This document shows positions 35,080 to 47,330 of a DNA stretch of 64,000 bases, in pieces (the first letter of the stretch is position 1; each line of letters begins with the position of its first letter). The position numbers were made by a program, and so were the translations under genes. This DNA is from Trileptium ribeirensis. Taxonomy: Eukaryota; Nematoda; Enoplea; Enoplida; Thoracostomopsidae. The notes under the pieces are model-generated. The model made no database searches. It worked only from the letters and a program-made list of their open reading frames with translations, and was not told the origin of the DNA. The stretch spans positions 1 to 64,000 of the forward strand of contig JASANE010021409.1 in the NCBI GenBank assembly GCA_030248225.1, written 5' to 3'.

Positions 35080-35440
35080 TATCTTGGGTTTTATGGGCTG
35101 ATGGAAAGATTTAGGTTGACCCAACCCAGCAGCAAGGATAATGTCAGTAGCAGCATAGAATTTGCAGCTCACAGAGGATAAATTTCATTACAAAACGAGT
35201 TCAAAACACATGTATATCCCGAGTGTTTACTGACATATTGCCATTTTAGCGTGTTTTGTGTTTTATGGGCTCATTTTGACTCAAATCCTACATCCTAGAA
35301 GAACCGCGTAGCAAAGCATTATATTCTCTCTTATTTCGGCTTATTAGCTCTACAAATGAGCCCAAATTCACCACTGTCACGGCTAGTAAGAATTCCTCCC
35401 TTCGCTCGTTTCACTCACTACATTTAGAGTTCAATAAAAT
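35080..35440. repeat. Family X repeat, partial copy
   Basis: It carries GACCCAACCCAGCAGCAAGG-like sequence and the X terminal block: GGCTAGTAAGAATTC followed by CTTCGCTCGTTTCACTCAC. Both are shared with the X copies at 49883-51300, 51690-52075 and 55253-56460. It is truncated and diverged. Confidence 0.55.
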
Positions 35441-36754
35441 TACATGTGTCAAAATGCCAATTCCGTTTCTCGATCTTTTTTTATCACGTATGATGTAGAC
35501 TAATTTCAGGAACAACAAATCATTTTCATAGTAGTTACAGGAACAACATGTCATTTTCGCGCGTGTGTTGCTCACTTTAAGCGACCCGAACTGATAGATG
35601 AATCGTTCCGCCCTGGATTCGAACGTGGCACCTTACGATGAATAGTTCATTGCTCTATCAACACAGTTCTAGGGCCATGTGAGGGACCGGAATATTGTTC
35701 GAAAATTTCCACAATTTTGTTCCAGTTGTGCTTCAAACAAGAATTTATTTGTACATATCTAAAACTAGTCTCTCCATTCACAGAAAATTTTGCCTGCGGC
35801 ATAAACGGGCGAGGAGGCTAGTTCGGAATCAAAGAATGCCTAATTTTGCCAAGGGGATGAAATGTGTTATATTCCTATTAATCAAGGCACATGAAAATCT
35901 CAAAAACAATACATTCTATCATTTTAATGGAAACCCCTTATTTGGTTAATTAATAACATTGAAAACGCTGCAAGAGCATCTCTATTGAGGTTAAAAACAA
36001 CTTTTATACTATTGTTTTATACGTAATTTAATCGAACTTTTAAATTAAAAAATTATTCGTTGCATTATTGCAAAATGTCCAAACCAAAGAACGCTTAGTA
36101 AGAAATTATAGGCACCTTAAGTAAGCTTTTTTAAAACTACATAATTGAATATTTGTTGATTAGTATAAAAATCTCATAATTAGTACCTAACTTACAGGCC
36201 ATGGGAAATGGAATGACATTGTAAGCCTACACTGAGTGGACATTCGGTATGACATAGTGTGCGAAAAGCTGTATAATGGAAGGTATTTTGGTGGTACTGA
36301 CAGATCGCGAAAACCCGAAACCACACAATATTGCAGACAAAGAAAAACAATTGTATGGAAACATGTTTCTTTTCCACGTGTGAATTTCACAAAGATAATA
36401 ATATTACGGGAATACATTAAATGCAACTGTAGAATATTTTTGACGCATTTCGAAACCATATGACTTCACCCCATTTATTTTAACAAGTCATGATTATAGA
36501 TAAGGTCTATTCGCACTTCGTTCAAATATTTTGATATTTCCAGTTCCGGTTTATTTCAGTACAGATTATTCACTCATTATATCGTATTTAACTTCTAGCC
36601 TTATCGGTGGCAATATAATAACTTCACTGTTGGAAGATCTGTCTCAATTAGAGGTGAGTTCAGTTCTGGGTTTAGGTGTGAATCTGATCTTACAATATAT
36701 TATCCAGCAAAATTGGCAAGTGGAGTTGGACTGTGTAGCTGCTTGCTTTCAAAC
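35441..36754. other. No recognisable gene apart from the tRNA-like site
   Basis: Overlapping short ORFs near 36190-36470 on both strands have no recognised motif. Confidence 0.35.
35588..35672 (-). other. tRNA-like sequence (degenerate tRNA or SINE head)
   Basis: The minus strand reads TGTTGATAGAGC (A-box-like) and, about 30 bp later, ACGTTCGAATCCAGG (B-box-like), flanked by GGCCCT and AGGGC that could pair as an acceptor stem. The anticodon and T stems do not pair well, so a functional tRNA is unlikely. A tRNA-derived SINE or pseudo-tRNA fits better. Confidence 0.4.
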
Positions 36755-37310
36755 CTGGCCTGTCCTTAGTGGGGGCCTTTCCTAATTCCCCCATGTCCGT
36801 GAGATTTTCCCCCATGTTCGTTCTCCCTAATTCCAAAATTTTTTTTATGTCTGAAAATTTATGTTTTTGTTTGCAAATTGTTTTTAAACTTTAATTACCA
36901 CTATTTATAATGCTTAAATATCGTTTCTGAGCTTGAAAATACCTAGCAAAAATGCATGAAAATATGGAAATATTTAGTACTTTTAAGCAAAATTTATCCT
37001 CCGACTTTTAATTTTACCCCGAGAATTAACATGGGGGTCCCGATGTTCCCCCTCACTTTTCTCAGGGCTGTGGACAGGCCAGCAAACAGCAGAACTTTTA
37101 CGGAAGATGTGCATAGATTGGGGCCTAATATCTTTATAGCAATGCACCACAACGAACGAATAACAGGCACCTTACTGATACAACAGCTGAAAGCGATTCC
37201 ACTAATTGCAGCTTCTCGGAAAATTCACCATACTCGCCCTTCCACTCGCCGAAAAAATGAGGGGATGATTTCCATGGCCCCCATGTTGATTCTCGGTGCA
37301 AATTTGGCGT
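36755..37310. repeat. Nested foldback sequence
   Basis: CTGGCCTGTCC (36755-36765) has its exact inverse GGACAGGCCAG at 37072-37082, and CCCCCATGT (36788) pairs with ACATGGGGG (37029). A second inverted pair joins CCGAGAATTAACATGGGGG (about 37018-37037) with CCCCCATGTTGATTCTCGG (about 37279-37298). C-rich and G-rich runs alternate. It looks like a foldback or MITE-type element of unknown family. Confidence 0.5.
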
Positions 37311-38619
37311 GGCCGGGCGAATTTTTCTCACATTTTTGCTAGACGTTGTTATTTTCGGCACTGGTTGTATTATTCGGAGTGGTAACTTCTTTACTGAATA
37401 ATCCCAAGGCTACTAACAAATCTTTCCCACTCCTCATTCTTATTTTTGTGTGTTCTGAATCAATATCAGATATGGAGGGATTTTTGGAGTGGTGGTGGGG
37501 GGGGCGAACATGAGGGATTTTGGAAAGTGAGGGATCCCCCAACACCACATATTGGAGAAGTCCGCTATATGTAGGTTTAATGAAGTCTTAGAAATAAGTT
37601 TATTTGGCCTAGTCACGCAGTAGGAATGTTTACATGGACGATTTTGCTATCGATAGATATGTTTTGCTGAAAGGAATCGAGTGATGCCCCCTCCGTTCAC
37701 GGGATCCTGAGATATAAGACAACCGCCGATTTCAGATACTCTTCATTGGATTTCGCTTATTGGCATTTTTCCACCCACTACTGTTATGTCATCGCAAATG
37801 ACTGATAATGTCAAGTTTGGTATCAGTCGACGCGTCCAGTGCCAGTGATGATTTGCTTTTTGTTCTTTTGCGATATTCGAAGATTGAGCGGAGTTATGAC
37901 CAAAATCCGTCCAAATTATCTCAATATTGACAAAAGTGGGACTTAGAATTTTTTTTCGAGACTAAACCTTTTTGTCCTTTGAATTATTTCGTGCTTGCAC
38001 TAAAGTAGTGCATACTAAACAAAATATTTTGTTTGTTATATGGATATGGTGGGCTAAATTGACGAAATACTTTTTGAAATAAAAAATGGCGAACTGCTCT
38101 GCTACTGAATATGGGCTTTCGCATTTTTTGGCGTTGATTTTGGTCATTTTTCACGATGTAATGATTTTGAGTGAATATATCACAGGAATCAGGAAAAAAT
38201 TCAAAATCCGAGACGAGAAGTTTTTGTATTTGCCTGATGACGACCTTACAAATTTGATTGAGGTATTTTGAAAATTGAGGTAGGAGATACATTTCGAAAA
38301 TAGTATCTTGATCAATTTCCAAATAGCACCTCTGTGGCGTTCGGTTTTGCTCCGCTAGCTCTCTGCCACGCTCTAGGTATCGCTAGGGGTACCTGAAATC
38401 CTCAAATTGCAACATTTAGTCAAATTTAGGCAAATAGACTATGTTTGTGATCCACGCTTACTAGTTGGCCCCTTTGATCTACATTTTATCCACATGCGGA
38501 ATCCCTAACGGTATCTCTCGGCAGGGCTCCTACGGTTCTCCAACAACCTCCTCGGCTTAGGATACCTAAAATACCATAAACAGCTACTTATTGTCAAAAT
38601 GTTTGTAGTCCTGGTCTTT
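37311..38619. other. No recognisable gene
   Basis: A G-rich run (GGTGGTGGGGGGGGCGAAC) lies at about 37490. ORFs are short and unconvincing. Confidence 0.35.
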
Positions 38620-39500
38620 GTTTAAATCTTGCCAAACGTGTTAAGTCCGTTCAAAAGTAAATTTAGTCAGTTTGATGACTTTATGGCCATGGTTTTGAGT
38701 ATCTACATAACATACCTTCCTATGCCTGAAATTTGTCTAAGCGGATTGCATAAGAACCAAAAACTCGAGTTTTCATACCTGGCTCGCTCAAAATGCGATT
38801 TAGGTTCGCTAAAAAAGTTAACTTAAATAAGTTGGGCACTCTACTGATTTTGTGAACACCATATTGAGTACCTACGTAGTTTCCTGTACGTTTAATATTG
38901 GGATAATCGTGTTACCGGAAACCCACAATTAGATTTTTCGTACTTGGTTCACGGAAGGTGCTATTTAGATCCGTTAAAAAGTAAACTACCAAGACCGCCT
39001 AAGCCAAATCTACCCCTCCAGTGAATGCTTCGCACCCACCCACTACGCGCGCCGTAGGCATGCGGAAAATTTTAGCGAAAAAGGGTGAACATTGACAAAC
39101 CGACGGACCTTTATCATTTAGAGTATTTAAGTAGCTTCTTATACCACTAATATTGGGTTAATCGTGTTTGAGGGGCCCAAAAGTTAAATTTTTCGTATCA
39201 GACTGGCCCATATAGCAGCTTAGGCACGTTAAGAAGCTAGCTTAGTCATATTGGGAAATCTAGTGACTTTGTGGGCACTATTTCGAATACCTATGTACCT
39301 TCATATACACCTTAAATTGGTCTAAACTGTTTGGAAGTCATTTACAAATAGCGATTTAGGCACGTTAAAAAGTGAACTTATTCAAATTGAAAAATCTAGT
39401 GACTTTGTGGACACTATTTCGAGTACCCATGTACCTTCCTATACACCTTGAATTGGGTATAAACTCTTTGAAACTAGTCTGCTACATACAGTTACAATCA
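38620..39500. repeat. Diverged ~165-bp tandem repeat, about five units
   Basis: The word set GACTTTGTGGRCAC..ATTTCGARTACC..GTACCTTCCTATACACC and GGCACGTTAAAAAGT-like recurs near 38680, 38846, 39100, 39256 and 39398. Spacing varies from about 140 to 250 bp owing to indels. The last two units are closest to each other. Confidence 0.65.
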
Positions 39501-40762
39501 AACTTGAAAACTCAAAATAGAACAAAGTTTCGGTCGATATCGATTATTTTCGTTTAAACGAATATGTATCGTTTGCGTTTAATTTAACGAATTTAGATTG
39601 CTTTAAAAATAATTTAATAAAAATGTTAGTTCGCGTTTAATTTAAAGAGTTCCGATTGCGGTAAAATAAAATAAAAATAATCTAATAAAAATGATAAATG
39701 ATGAAATGAACGAATTTGGACTAGACGAAAATCGATCGATTGAGATATCGTTCGATTCCATTTGCATTCGATTTGTGCACTTCATTCTGGTTGTAGCTGT
39801 ATAATTTCGTTCAATAAAAATGGAAAAATAGGTTACGAAAACTTACCCAAACAAGAATAATTGGAAAAGGAAAATCTGGCTATGCTTTTTCAGGCGCAGC
39901 AATGCGCTTTGTTAAATCACTCACTAAAATATTGAAAATAGTAGCGCAACGAACCCTTTTACAAAGTTGTTCTTTCACTCACTAAAATATCGAAAACAAG
40001 CATAGCATCGAACGCCTGTTGAAAACAGATTTTTGCTATTATGTTCTATTCTTTAGTTATTTCACTCACTATCGAAAACAAACAAAACACTGAACCCCTT
40101 ACGGGATACCTAAATAAATATATTCACCCAGTTGCTAAAATAACAAATTTAAGTGTTTGTTGCTGCCCTTAATAAGTGAATTTTTGGCTAGTACAGTTAC
40201 AAAATCAGGAGTATCTGCGAAATATAATTAAAATGTTATAAATACCGATGAGACATAATTAAAAGATGGTTCGTCAAACCATAACATAAGTAGCAAAACA
40301 GTTATTGGCACTGGCGTATGAAATTAAGATAGAGTTTACCATCAGTTCAACATACTGCATTACACAAGCTTTTCAAGGTAAACTAAATCTCTGGAATCCA
40401 TACTTGTAAATCTCGTTAAATCGATTTATATTTCATCTTTAGTATAACATAGTCTACCTTTTTGAAGTTCAATACATAATTTTTACGTTTATATTTAGGT
40501 AAATGATATAATATTTTTCGAAGTTAAGGCGACACACTTGAAAGCTTGGACAAACTGGAGATTCACACTCTTGTCATATATGTAAGACTAATGTTTTATA
40601 CACACATCGATAAATGCAGAGTTACCAAAAGTAAACCAAACGTTTTGCTTACAATCATTGCGTTCTGTAATATTTTTATATTTTCGTCAATTTAGCTATA
40701 GACTACTCATAACAATATCCTAAGTAAAATGGAGTCCAACCTACAGAAATACGTACTTTCAA
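39501..40762. other. Noncoding with small local duplications
   Basis: A GCGTTTAATTTAA-containing unit is duplicated near 39576 and 39629. TCACTCACTAAAATATYGAAAA recurs near 39910, 39975 and (partly) 40065. No gene was recognised. Confidence 0.4.
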
Positions 40763-41927
40763 TAGGTTTAACCGGAATTCCGGTTCCGGAGAAAGTCGTA
40801 TTTCGGATGCGGTTCCGGCAAAGGGCAAAAACCATACCGGAACCGGAATTCCGGTTTTAGAATTTTGTTTGAAAATTTTCCGCATTTTTGCTTCATCTGT
40901 GGTCCAAAAATATGTAATATATATCTGCAATGATCAAGTTCCAACACAACCAAGCGAAAGAAAAGATTAACTCAGCAATTTGCCGAGTGGAATGTAAGTA
41001 GGGCACATAATTTCAGTAGGAATTTTATATCTTAATCTGCAGGAGTTTGTTAACAAAACTAAGCCAGATTGATGCTGGTAGAAGCTATTTTACACATTCA
41101 GAAGACTGTGGCGTATGTTAGAATTAAATCGGTCCAACTCGGTAACAGAGTATGGATTACGTAGAAGTACTTAGCGTATGTTTGGCTAACATAAATTGAG
41201 CCACGCACCAGCCAGTGCGCTTGTAAACTTTGTAAATCAGTTTACATTGAAGTTAAGTAACGTTGCCTGTAACGCAGCTAGAATCTGCGGTTTTGGCAAT
41301 GAATTATATTTATTGAAACTATGTGAGCAGTATCACAGTTTGTCTCGTTTATAGCATTCTGATTAGAAATTTATCATCATTGTCATCAACTGACGTGCAC
41401 TGGTTGCCCAACGCTAGTCTAAGCAGTATCGCTGACCACTGATTAAAAAATTGCCTTTTATTATTTTTTCTTAGAACCGTAAAACTAATAATTTCAAGTT
41501 TCCTACAAAACAACATGAAACAAACTTATGTGTAGTAAAGGGATGCAACTGGAGACAGTGGAAGTGTTTATTCTACACTCCATGCGTTGTAAGCACATGC
41601 AGTTTGACACAATATACACAAGGGTTATAGTGGAAAGCATTTTTGCTCTGGATGGTCAAAAACCGACATATTGATCGATAAATAAACATTATTAGCTTCC
41701 TCAGTCTCTTTGCAGTTTCCGAAAAGCAATAATATATACCATCGGAATACATTAAGTTTAATGTAAAAGTAATTTTTAATGCATTTTAAATCCACTGTAC
41801 CTCTATTTCTTCCTTCATCTGTTTTGCTATATATAAGTTTTGAAGACCAGGTTCTGGTCCGGCTTCCGGCTTAAATGGACGGCTCCGGCTGCTGGTTCCG
41901 ATAAATTTCGGTTCCAGTTATTCCATG
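40763..41927 (-). mobile_element. hAT-type MITE, copy 2, reversed
   Basis: Same family as 26241-27432 but in the opposite direction. The left end (TAGGTTTAACCGGAATTCC) and right end (CCAGTTATTCCATG) are degraded versions of the family termini, with CCGGAA-rich subterminal blocks. No matching 8-bp flanks are visible, consistent with an older insertion. Confidence 0.8.
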
Positions 41928-44779
41928 GTTAAATAGATATGTTGTTCACGATTCGTAAGCAGTTCTGAGGTAAAGTTAACCTTCGTAGGGTGCGTATCAG
42001 ATATCTGACTATCAGTTTTGCTGCATCTTTGCCTTACTGAACAGCAGATTAATAAATATTTTTTGTGAGTTACATCTTTGTTTCGTAACAGGAATATATT
42101 TTTAATGAGTTGTTCCATTGTATGTTAACGTTACATTTTCTCATTTCTCCGAATTCATTCTAGTATATTTGAGTTCCCCGGACCATAGGGTTTGATTTGA
42201 GTCCGGGATGAGCGCACTGTGCCCTGCTAGGGTACCATAATCCCATAAAAATTGGGATAGTTTTCCTGATGAGCATGTTACCTATCGTTATGTTCTCCTC
42301 ATTAAATCCGATACAAAACATACCTCTTAACCCACAAAAAAGCAACACGAACCTGCCGAAGGCCAACAAAACTCTTGATTATTCTACCGTAAGTCTAGAT
42401 GGGCTCACCTAAGAGGCCGAATCCACTTTTTGCTCTGAAAATTGACTTGTCGGGTATCAAAATGCTCGGCTCTAAAAGCCGAGGCGCCTTTGATTGATTT
42501 GGAGGCGTTTGAGGGACTGGGACCCCACTTTAAACCTCTGGCCCCTGTTTGTTTGTTTTCCGACGTCTTGTTTACACAGACGTCTGCTCGATATGCATAA
42601 GTATATATGTTTATATATCAGTTTATAAGTATAATAAATACATATACTAATATTACAATTTATTTATATATATTTATTAAGTAAATAGAATAGTTAACTG
42701 ATAAGTTTTATATTAAATTTATATAACTTAAGCTTTATGTCTGCCCTGGCGTGTGATGTATTTATATATATATATTTAGTATTAAAATTATAGTACATTT
42801 ATGTACATAATTAAGTATTAAGTAAATATTAATAATTAAATTATATATTTAGTATTAGCTATATATTATGTATGAATATATATTGGAAAGTATCTACATT
42901 GAATAATAAAGCAATATAGGTTAATATATGAGTAGTTAGACGTTTATATATCTGTCTGGAGGAGGGCTAATAATAAAGTAATCGAGTTATATTTTATATT
43001 GGTAATTTATATTAACATATCAATAATTAAGTAAATATTAAATTAATTAATACAATAATTAAGAAACCCATGAAATGGGATTAATTCGGATCTGGGACTG
43101 GTTTTATAAGAGAAAAATTGAGCACGAGGACAATTAGGGGTTAAACTTTCTGCGAAATTGGTGCAAATCATGTCGAAAAGAGATGCTTTTGCTGACTAAG
43201 ATCTTTGAGCCCGGAAGGGTTGCCAAATTTGGCGTCCTGAGACAGTTTTAATGAGCATGGCTTGGAATGTCCTTTGGATTGTAACTGCCGATGATTTTAT
43301 TTAACACATGGAGACCCTATAGATCTTCCATTGAACCCGGCAAAGTCGTAACCCGTTCAAAAATTTTAACATATTTAAATCCGGGCATCGCAAAAGTCGC
43401 TCAGGTTTTTACATAAATTTACGTGGTAACATAGAGCTGGATAGGTAGAGTTTCACAATGTATTTTTGATTCAGCTTCACAGCTATGGTTTTGAGTTTCT
43501 TTTCCTTTGTACATATATTTGTTATCAGTGCAGCACGGCAGTATCGGAGTCTCTAAACTCAGATACACCGTTACTGCAAATGAAATATCAACTCTCCCAG
43601 AGTTGATATTTCTCGTTGCGAAAAGCAAGTTTTTGTAAACAAATTTTAGCAATATCTCGAGATGCGATCGTGTCTGTGGGGTTTCGACCCGACGAATCCT
43701 TCTTGATAGAACAGGTGTCTCGGCTCTCAGACATCGAAAAAATAGGCTCAGTCCAGCCTCTGTGCAAATGTTCACAGAGAAAGGCTGGCACAATTTTAAG
43801 AAGTCCGAAATTTCGGGATTGCCCCTCCATTTTCATAGGCCGCTCCGGGACGGAGTAATCGATGTAAGTGAAGTCGTAATTTAGGTCAAAATTTATAAAG
43901 AGACTTCCTTACAATTGAAATGACGGTCATAGTCCGCGATACGGCTTAGCCACGTATAGACTTAGTCCCAAATTGAGCACAACTAGGCTAAACAAAATTT
44001 ACCCCTGCGCCCTAAAAATGACATGAATTTATGCATTTGTATGATACAAAATTATAAAACTACGTAGAAATGTTACTGAAAATAACCTGCATCTGCTTTG
44101 GGACGCTCCTACCACATGGTTCGTTAACTTAAGAAGGTGCCAGTACCATAGTTTCGCAGCTGTGATGAGCGACCTGATCAAAGTAATAAAATAATCCTAC
44201 TTCGAGAAATAGTGTTCGCATATACAAAACACTAGGAACCTGTTAATTAGGATAGTAATTCCAATCGGGACGAGCTCGTGAAAATTGGAGAAAGCCACAG
44301 TGTGGTTCATTGCTTCGGTAGTGGCTCGCTCGCGAGCTCAACTGGAGTATGCCTCGTTTTCGAGTGAGGACTAGTTAAGAACCCAAATCGTCAAATTAAG
44401 AAATCACGCATAGAACGAACCTACAAAACAATTTATGGACGACCCGTATATAGATATTCCGCACTGGGTCGTGAATTATTGCGGCACTTAGAAGATCCTT
44501 CTTTGCGAAGTCGGATATTAAATTTGTATATAGCACGCTCGTGAACCTACGGATCCGAAGTGATCCTTAAGTTCCCTAAAATGTCTCTAGATTAAGTTGT
44601 TGAACCATTAAACTGCGTTCCCATAGGTTCGATGGAACCAGGGTTCCAGGTGAACAGGGAAATCAGTGAATTTTGGATCCAATCAGGAAAAAATTTTGTG
44701 AAATTTATTTTTTGTTTCTTGTGGCCCACACGTCGTACATGGAGCCCTTCAGGAGAGAGACAGGAGTCCGGCTGGCAGA
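41928..44779. other. AT-rich spacer
   Basis: 42590-43060 is extremely AT-rich with TATATATT runs and very few GC pairs. Minus-strand ORFs at 43419-43836 overlap one another and have no recognised motif. The region 44630-44780 may hold the degraded N-terminal coding of the hAT-like gene that follows. Confidence 0.4.
43584..43610. repeat. Perfect 12-bp inverted repeat with 3-nt loop
   Basis: AATATCAACTCT-CCC-AGAGTTGATATT. A perfect hairpin, not next to a recognisable gene end. Function unknown. Confidence 0.7.
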
Positions 44780-45305
44780 TAAACAGTGTTCTCGCAACGT
44801 TACACAGGCTGTTTAAAGACAGGCCGGCGCGTCGGTCCGATTTCCGGGAGTTCGTTATTTCCTAAAAATTTGCGGTGTGCGATGGGTAGAAAACGTTGCC
44901 ATTGCGTCCCGGGCTATCTACACACTTCCTTGCATTACAAAATACGTGGCCGAGACGAATCTAAAGCCGAATATTGATTGGTTTTCTACTGTTGGATTGG
45001 CCTGCAGGGACGAACTGACGGTTGCGAAGTTGGAGTTCTTCAGATTGGTTCCGTTTGTGTTCGATGCGCTGTATACACTGATGCGATCATTGATGGAGCG
45101 CTTAGTAAAAAGCGATATGCTGTCTGTAGCGGACACCACCTCTAAATTGTTGGTCATATATTGCTTTTATGGCGGCGATCCTGTTAAGATGGCGAAGCAT
45201 ATTGAGATCGACTTCGGTGCTAAGCGAGCTTTGGACAGTTCGAAGGCTTCTGACGCCGCAAAACTGGCTTTTAGTGTTGGGGTTGTGAAGCTTTTTATCG
45301 TTTAG
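44780..45305 (+). pseudogene. hAT-transposase-like coding region, central part
   Basis: Plus strand. LHRLFKDRPARRSDFREF (about 44800-44855), a frameshift, then CGVRWVENVAIASRAI (about 44870-44920), the RWVEN motif of a large family of hAT-derived proteins. KYVAETNLKP, LTVAKLEFFRLVPFVFDALY and a region ending HIEIDFGAKRAL follow, all in the order seen in that family. It ends at a TAG near 45303. A matching C-terminal piece lies at 47055-47175, so this was one multi-exon gene or an autonomous transposase. The frameshift and early stop suggest decay. Family recognition rests on motifs only. Confidence 0.55.
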
Positions 45306-45339
45306 TGTCAAAGTCGATCGAGCGCTATACTGCCGCCCC

Positions 45340-47020
45340 AACGTAAAACGCCGCAAGTGCGGATTTGTTCATTTTTCGATTTTGATACCATTCGACGTGG
45401 AATTTTCTCCTCTTTTCAATGGTGCATACCGCTAAGCACTATCTATTATAATGAATGAAACATAAACGATTTTTATAATCGAAAAACCGACATTTGGCCG
45501 CAAAGTAGACGAAAATCTGAACATTCTCAAGGAAGACCGTCGAATCTGCATTCGTGCGGCTGTTTGATTGTTTTTCTACATGCATTAAGATGCGGCCAAT
45601 TTACCTTTTGGAAATAAGTGAAAATCCGACGCATCTGTATGCACATAGAAGCAGTGAACTGCGGCTAAATGTATTGTATAAGCGTATCAAATACATGCCG
45701 CCACTATTGCGCTATACTAAAGGCGTAGTTGTTTAATTAATTATAAAATGCAAATTTATTGTAAAAATATCAAATCGAACACATGCGGCATTTCGTACTA
45801 TAACAACCCCGTAAATTTTAGTTTTTGGCCATTACAAACATTTTTGTAAAAATAGCAAATCGAACACATGCGGCACTTCTCACAGTGATCTCAATATTTA
45901 TTCGTGTGTTTTGGCTAATGCAAATATGTTAAAAAAAGGTAGAACACATGTGGCCATTTCCAGCGATTGAAATCTAAACTTCTTTTCGCAAGTGGATTTT
46001 TGCAAAAATCAAATAGATCACATGCGGCGTTTTACGTTAGGTCAAAAATGGAATGTAGCAAATGCTCCCTTTTGGTTTCGCAATAGTGTGGGTTGCGATT
46101 ATGAGCTAAAATAAATGTCTGTCTACATGCGGCCTTTTGTCTTTTTTTAACTTGGATAGCAATTATATTTATTAAATACAATTAATATAATTATAAATAA
46201 TAATATTACTTTTAATTTGTTTAGCATGTTAGCATATTTTGAAAAGCACATAAGCACATACGGCATTTTGTGTTTTTCAACTTGTTTAGCAACATTAGCA
46301 TATGATTCGAAAAGATGCTAAATAAGCACATGCGGTCTTTTATATACGGAACGATATATAAAATAATGAAAGCAGAGAAGTAATGTGCACAACAAAAATT
46401 CTTCCGGTTCTCCATGACTGCGCAACCCGTCTGTTATTAGCGTAGTGTCTAGCGATGTTATTTCGGCAACTTTATATTATTGGGAAAAGCGACATTTTGA
46501 GATTCTATGCGTTATACCGCGTTGCAAAGAGTACATAGTATTTTGTGACACAACTATAATAGTTTGGCCTTGTTCTACGTTTATGCTATTATGTGTACCT
46601 GCTAGTGTTGTGCATCGGCCGGCGGGCCGCGTAAATTATTCGGCCGGTATTACAGCCGGACGGCCAGCCAGCGGACAAAATAAATTTCGCCAGCTTATAA
46701 CTTGTAATTTTCGCCAGCTTGTAATTTTATATCGTTCGTGAGTGACTATATAAAATACGGTGGGCCGCCGGCCCAGCTGAAGTTCGATTTTGACAAATAA
46801 ACCATTTTTAGCGATGTCTGTTAGTTAATGATGTTCTTCCTTGCATTACTTCCGTTGGTAGTTTTGAGCAGCTAAAGTATTTTCCCTATATGTTTCGGAC
46901 TAAATTTGACAAAGTTTGTGGGAACACTTGCGGCTTTTTGTCCCGTATATAAAAGTCAAGAAATCGTCTTTCTCCCCAAGGTAAAAAGCCGCATTTTGTT
47001 AAGTACATCAGATGCGGCTA
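45340..47020. repeat. Array of TGCGGC / CACATGCGGC motifs
   Basis: The core TGCGGC or a one-base variant occurs near 45555, 45591, 45660, 45784, 45869, 45949 (TGTGGC), 46023, 46128, 46259 (TACGGC), 46331 (TGCGGT), 46929 and 47013. The inverse GCCGCA occurs near 45350, 45497 and 46988. Most are preceded by ACA or CACA and followed by a T-rich run. Between 45740 and 46140 the spacing is 70-105 bp and the flanks (GCAAAT..TTGTAAAAAT..CAAATCGAACACA) are also related, so part is a diverged ~85-bp tandem repeat. It lies between two coding pieces of the hAT-like gene. Confidence 0.7.
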
Positions 47021-47054
47021 ATTGTTAAGGTCGTTTTGCTCTGATATTCAGGAA

Positions 47055-47175
47055 ACACAGTTGTTGAAAGTGGATTTTCCGTGAATAAAGATCTTGACTA
47101 GACTCTTCGGGAACAGACACTGGTGGCTCAACGGATTGTTCATGACGCGATTAAGGTTGCGGGGGCGCCGAAGTA
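47055..47175 (+). pseudogene. hAT-like protein, C-terminal piece
   Basis: The plus strand encodes VVESGFSVNKDLD, a TAG, then TLREQTLVAQRIVHDAIKVAG up to a TAA near 47175. This is the conserved C-terminal VExGFSxNK...LVAQRxVxDxI block of the hAT-derived family whose central part is at 44780-45305. CACAG just upstream (about 47060) could be a splice acceptor. Beyond the TAA another frame gives an Arg/Glu-rich helical stretch (ERRRADSAAEREKNRAAKR, about 47240-47300), as seen at the C-terminus of related proteins. Confidence 0.55.
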
Positions 47176-47330
47176 ATGGAGATCGGAACTAACATGATAA
47201 AGTTTTTTCATTAATGTAACAGTCGCTATAGGGAGGTTCTGGAGCGGCGAAGGGCAGACAGTGCTGCTGAACGAGAGAAAAACAGAGCTGCAAAGCGAGT
47301 TTAGAAGGAGCTGCAAGACTTGGAGATTTC

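Noticed and set aside
35588..35672. Functional tRNA gene
   Set aside because: A- and B-box-like words are present, but the anticodon and T stems do not pair.
43419..43836. Two overlapping minus-strand ORFs of 82-124 codons
   Set aside because: No recognisable motif in either frame, and each explains the other as a shadow.
45340..47020. Regularly spaced repeats resembling a CRISPR array
   Set aside because: Only about 10 bp are conserved, spacing is irregular, some copies are inverted, and the context is eukaryotic.
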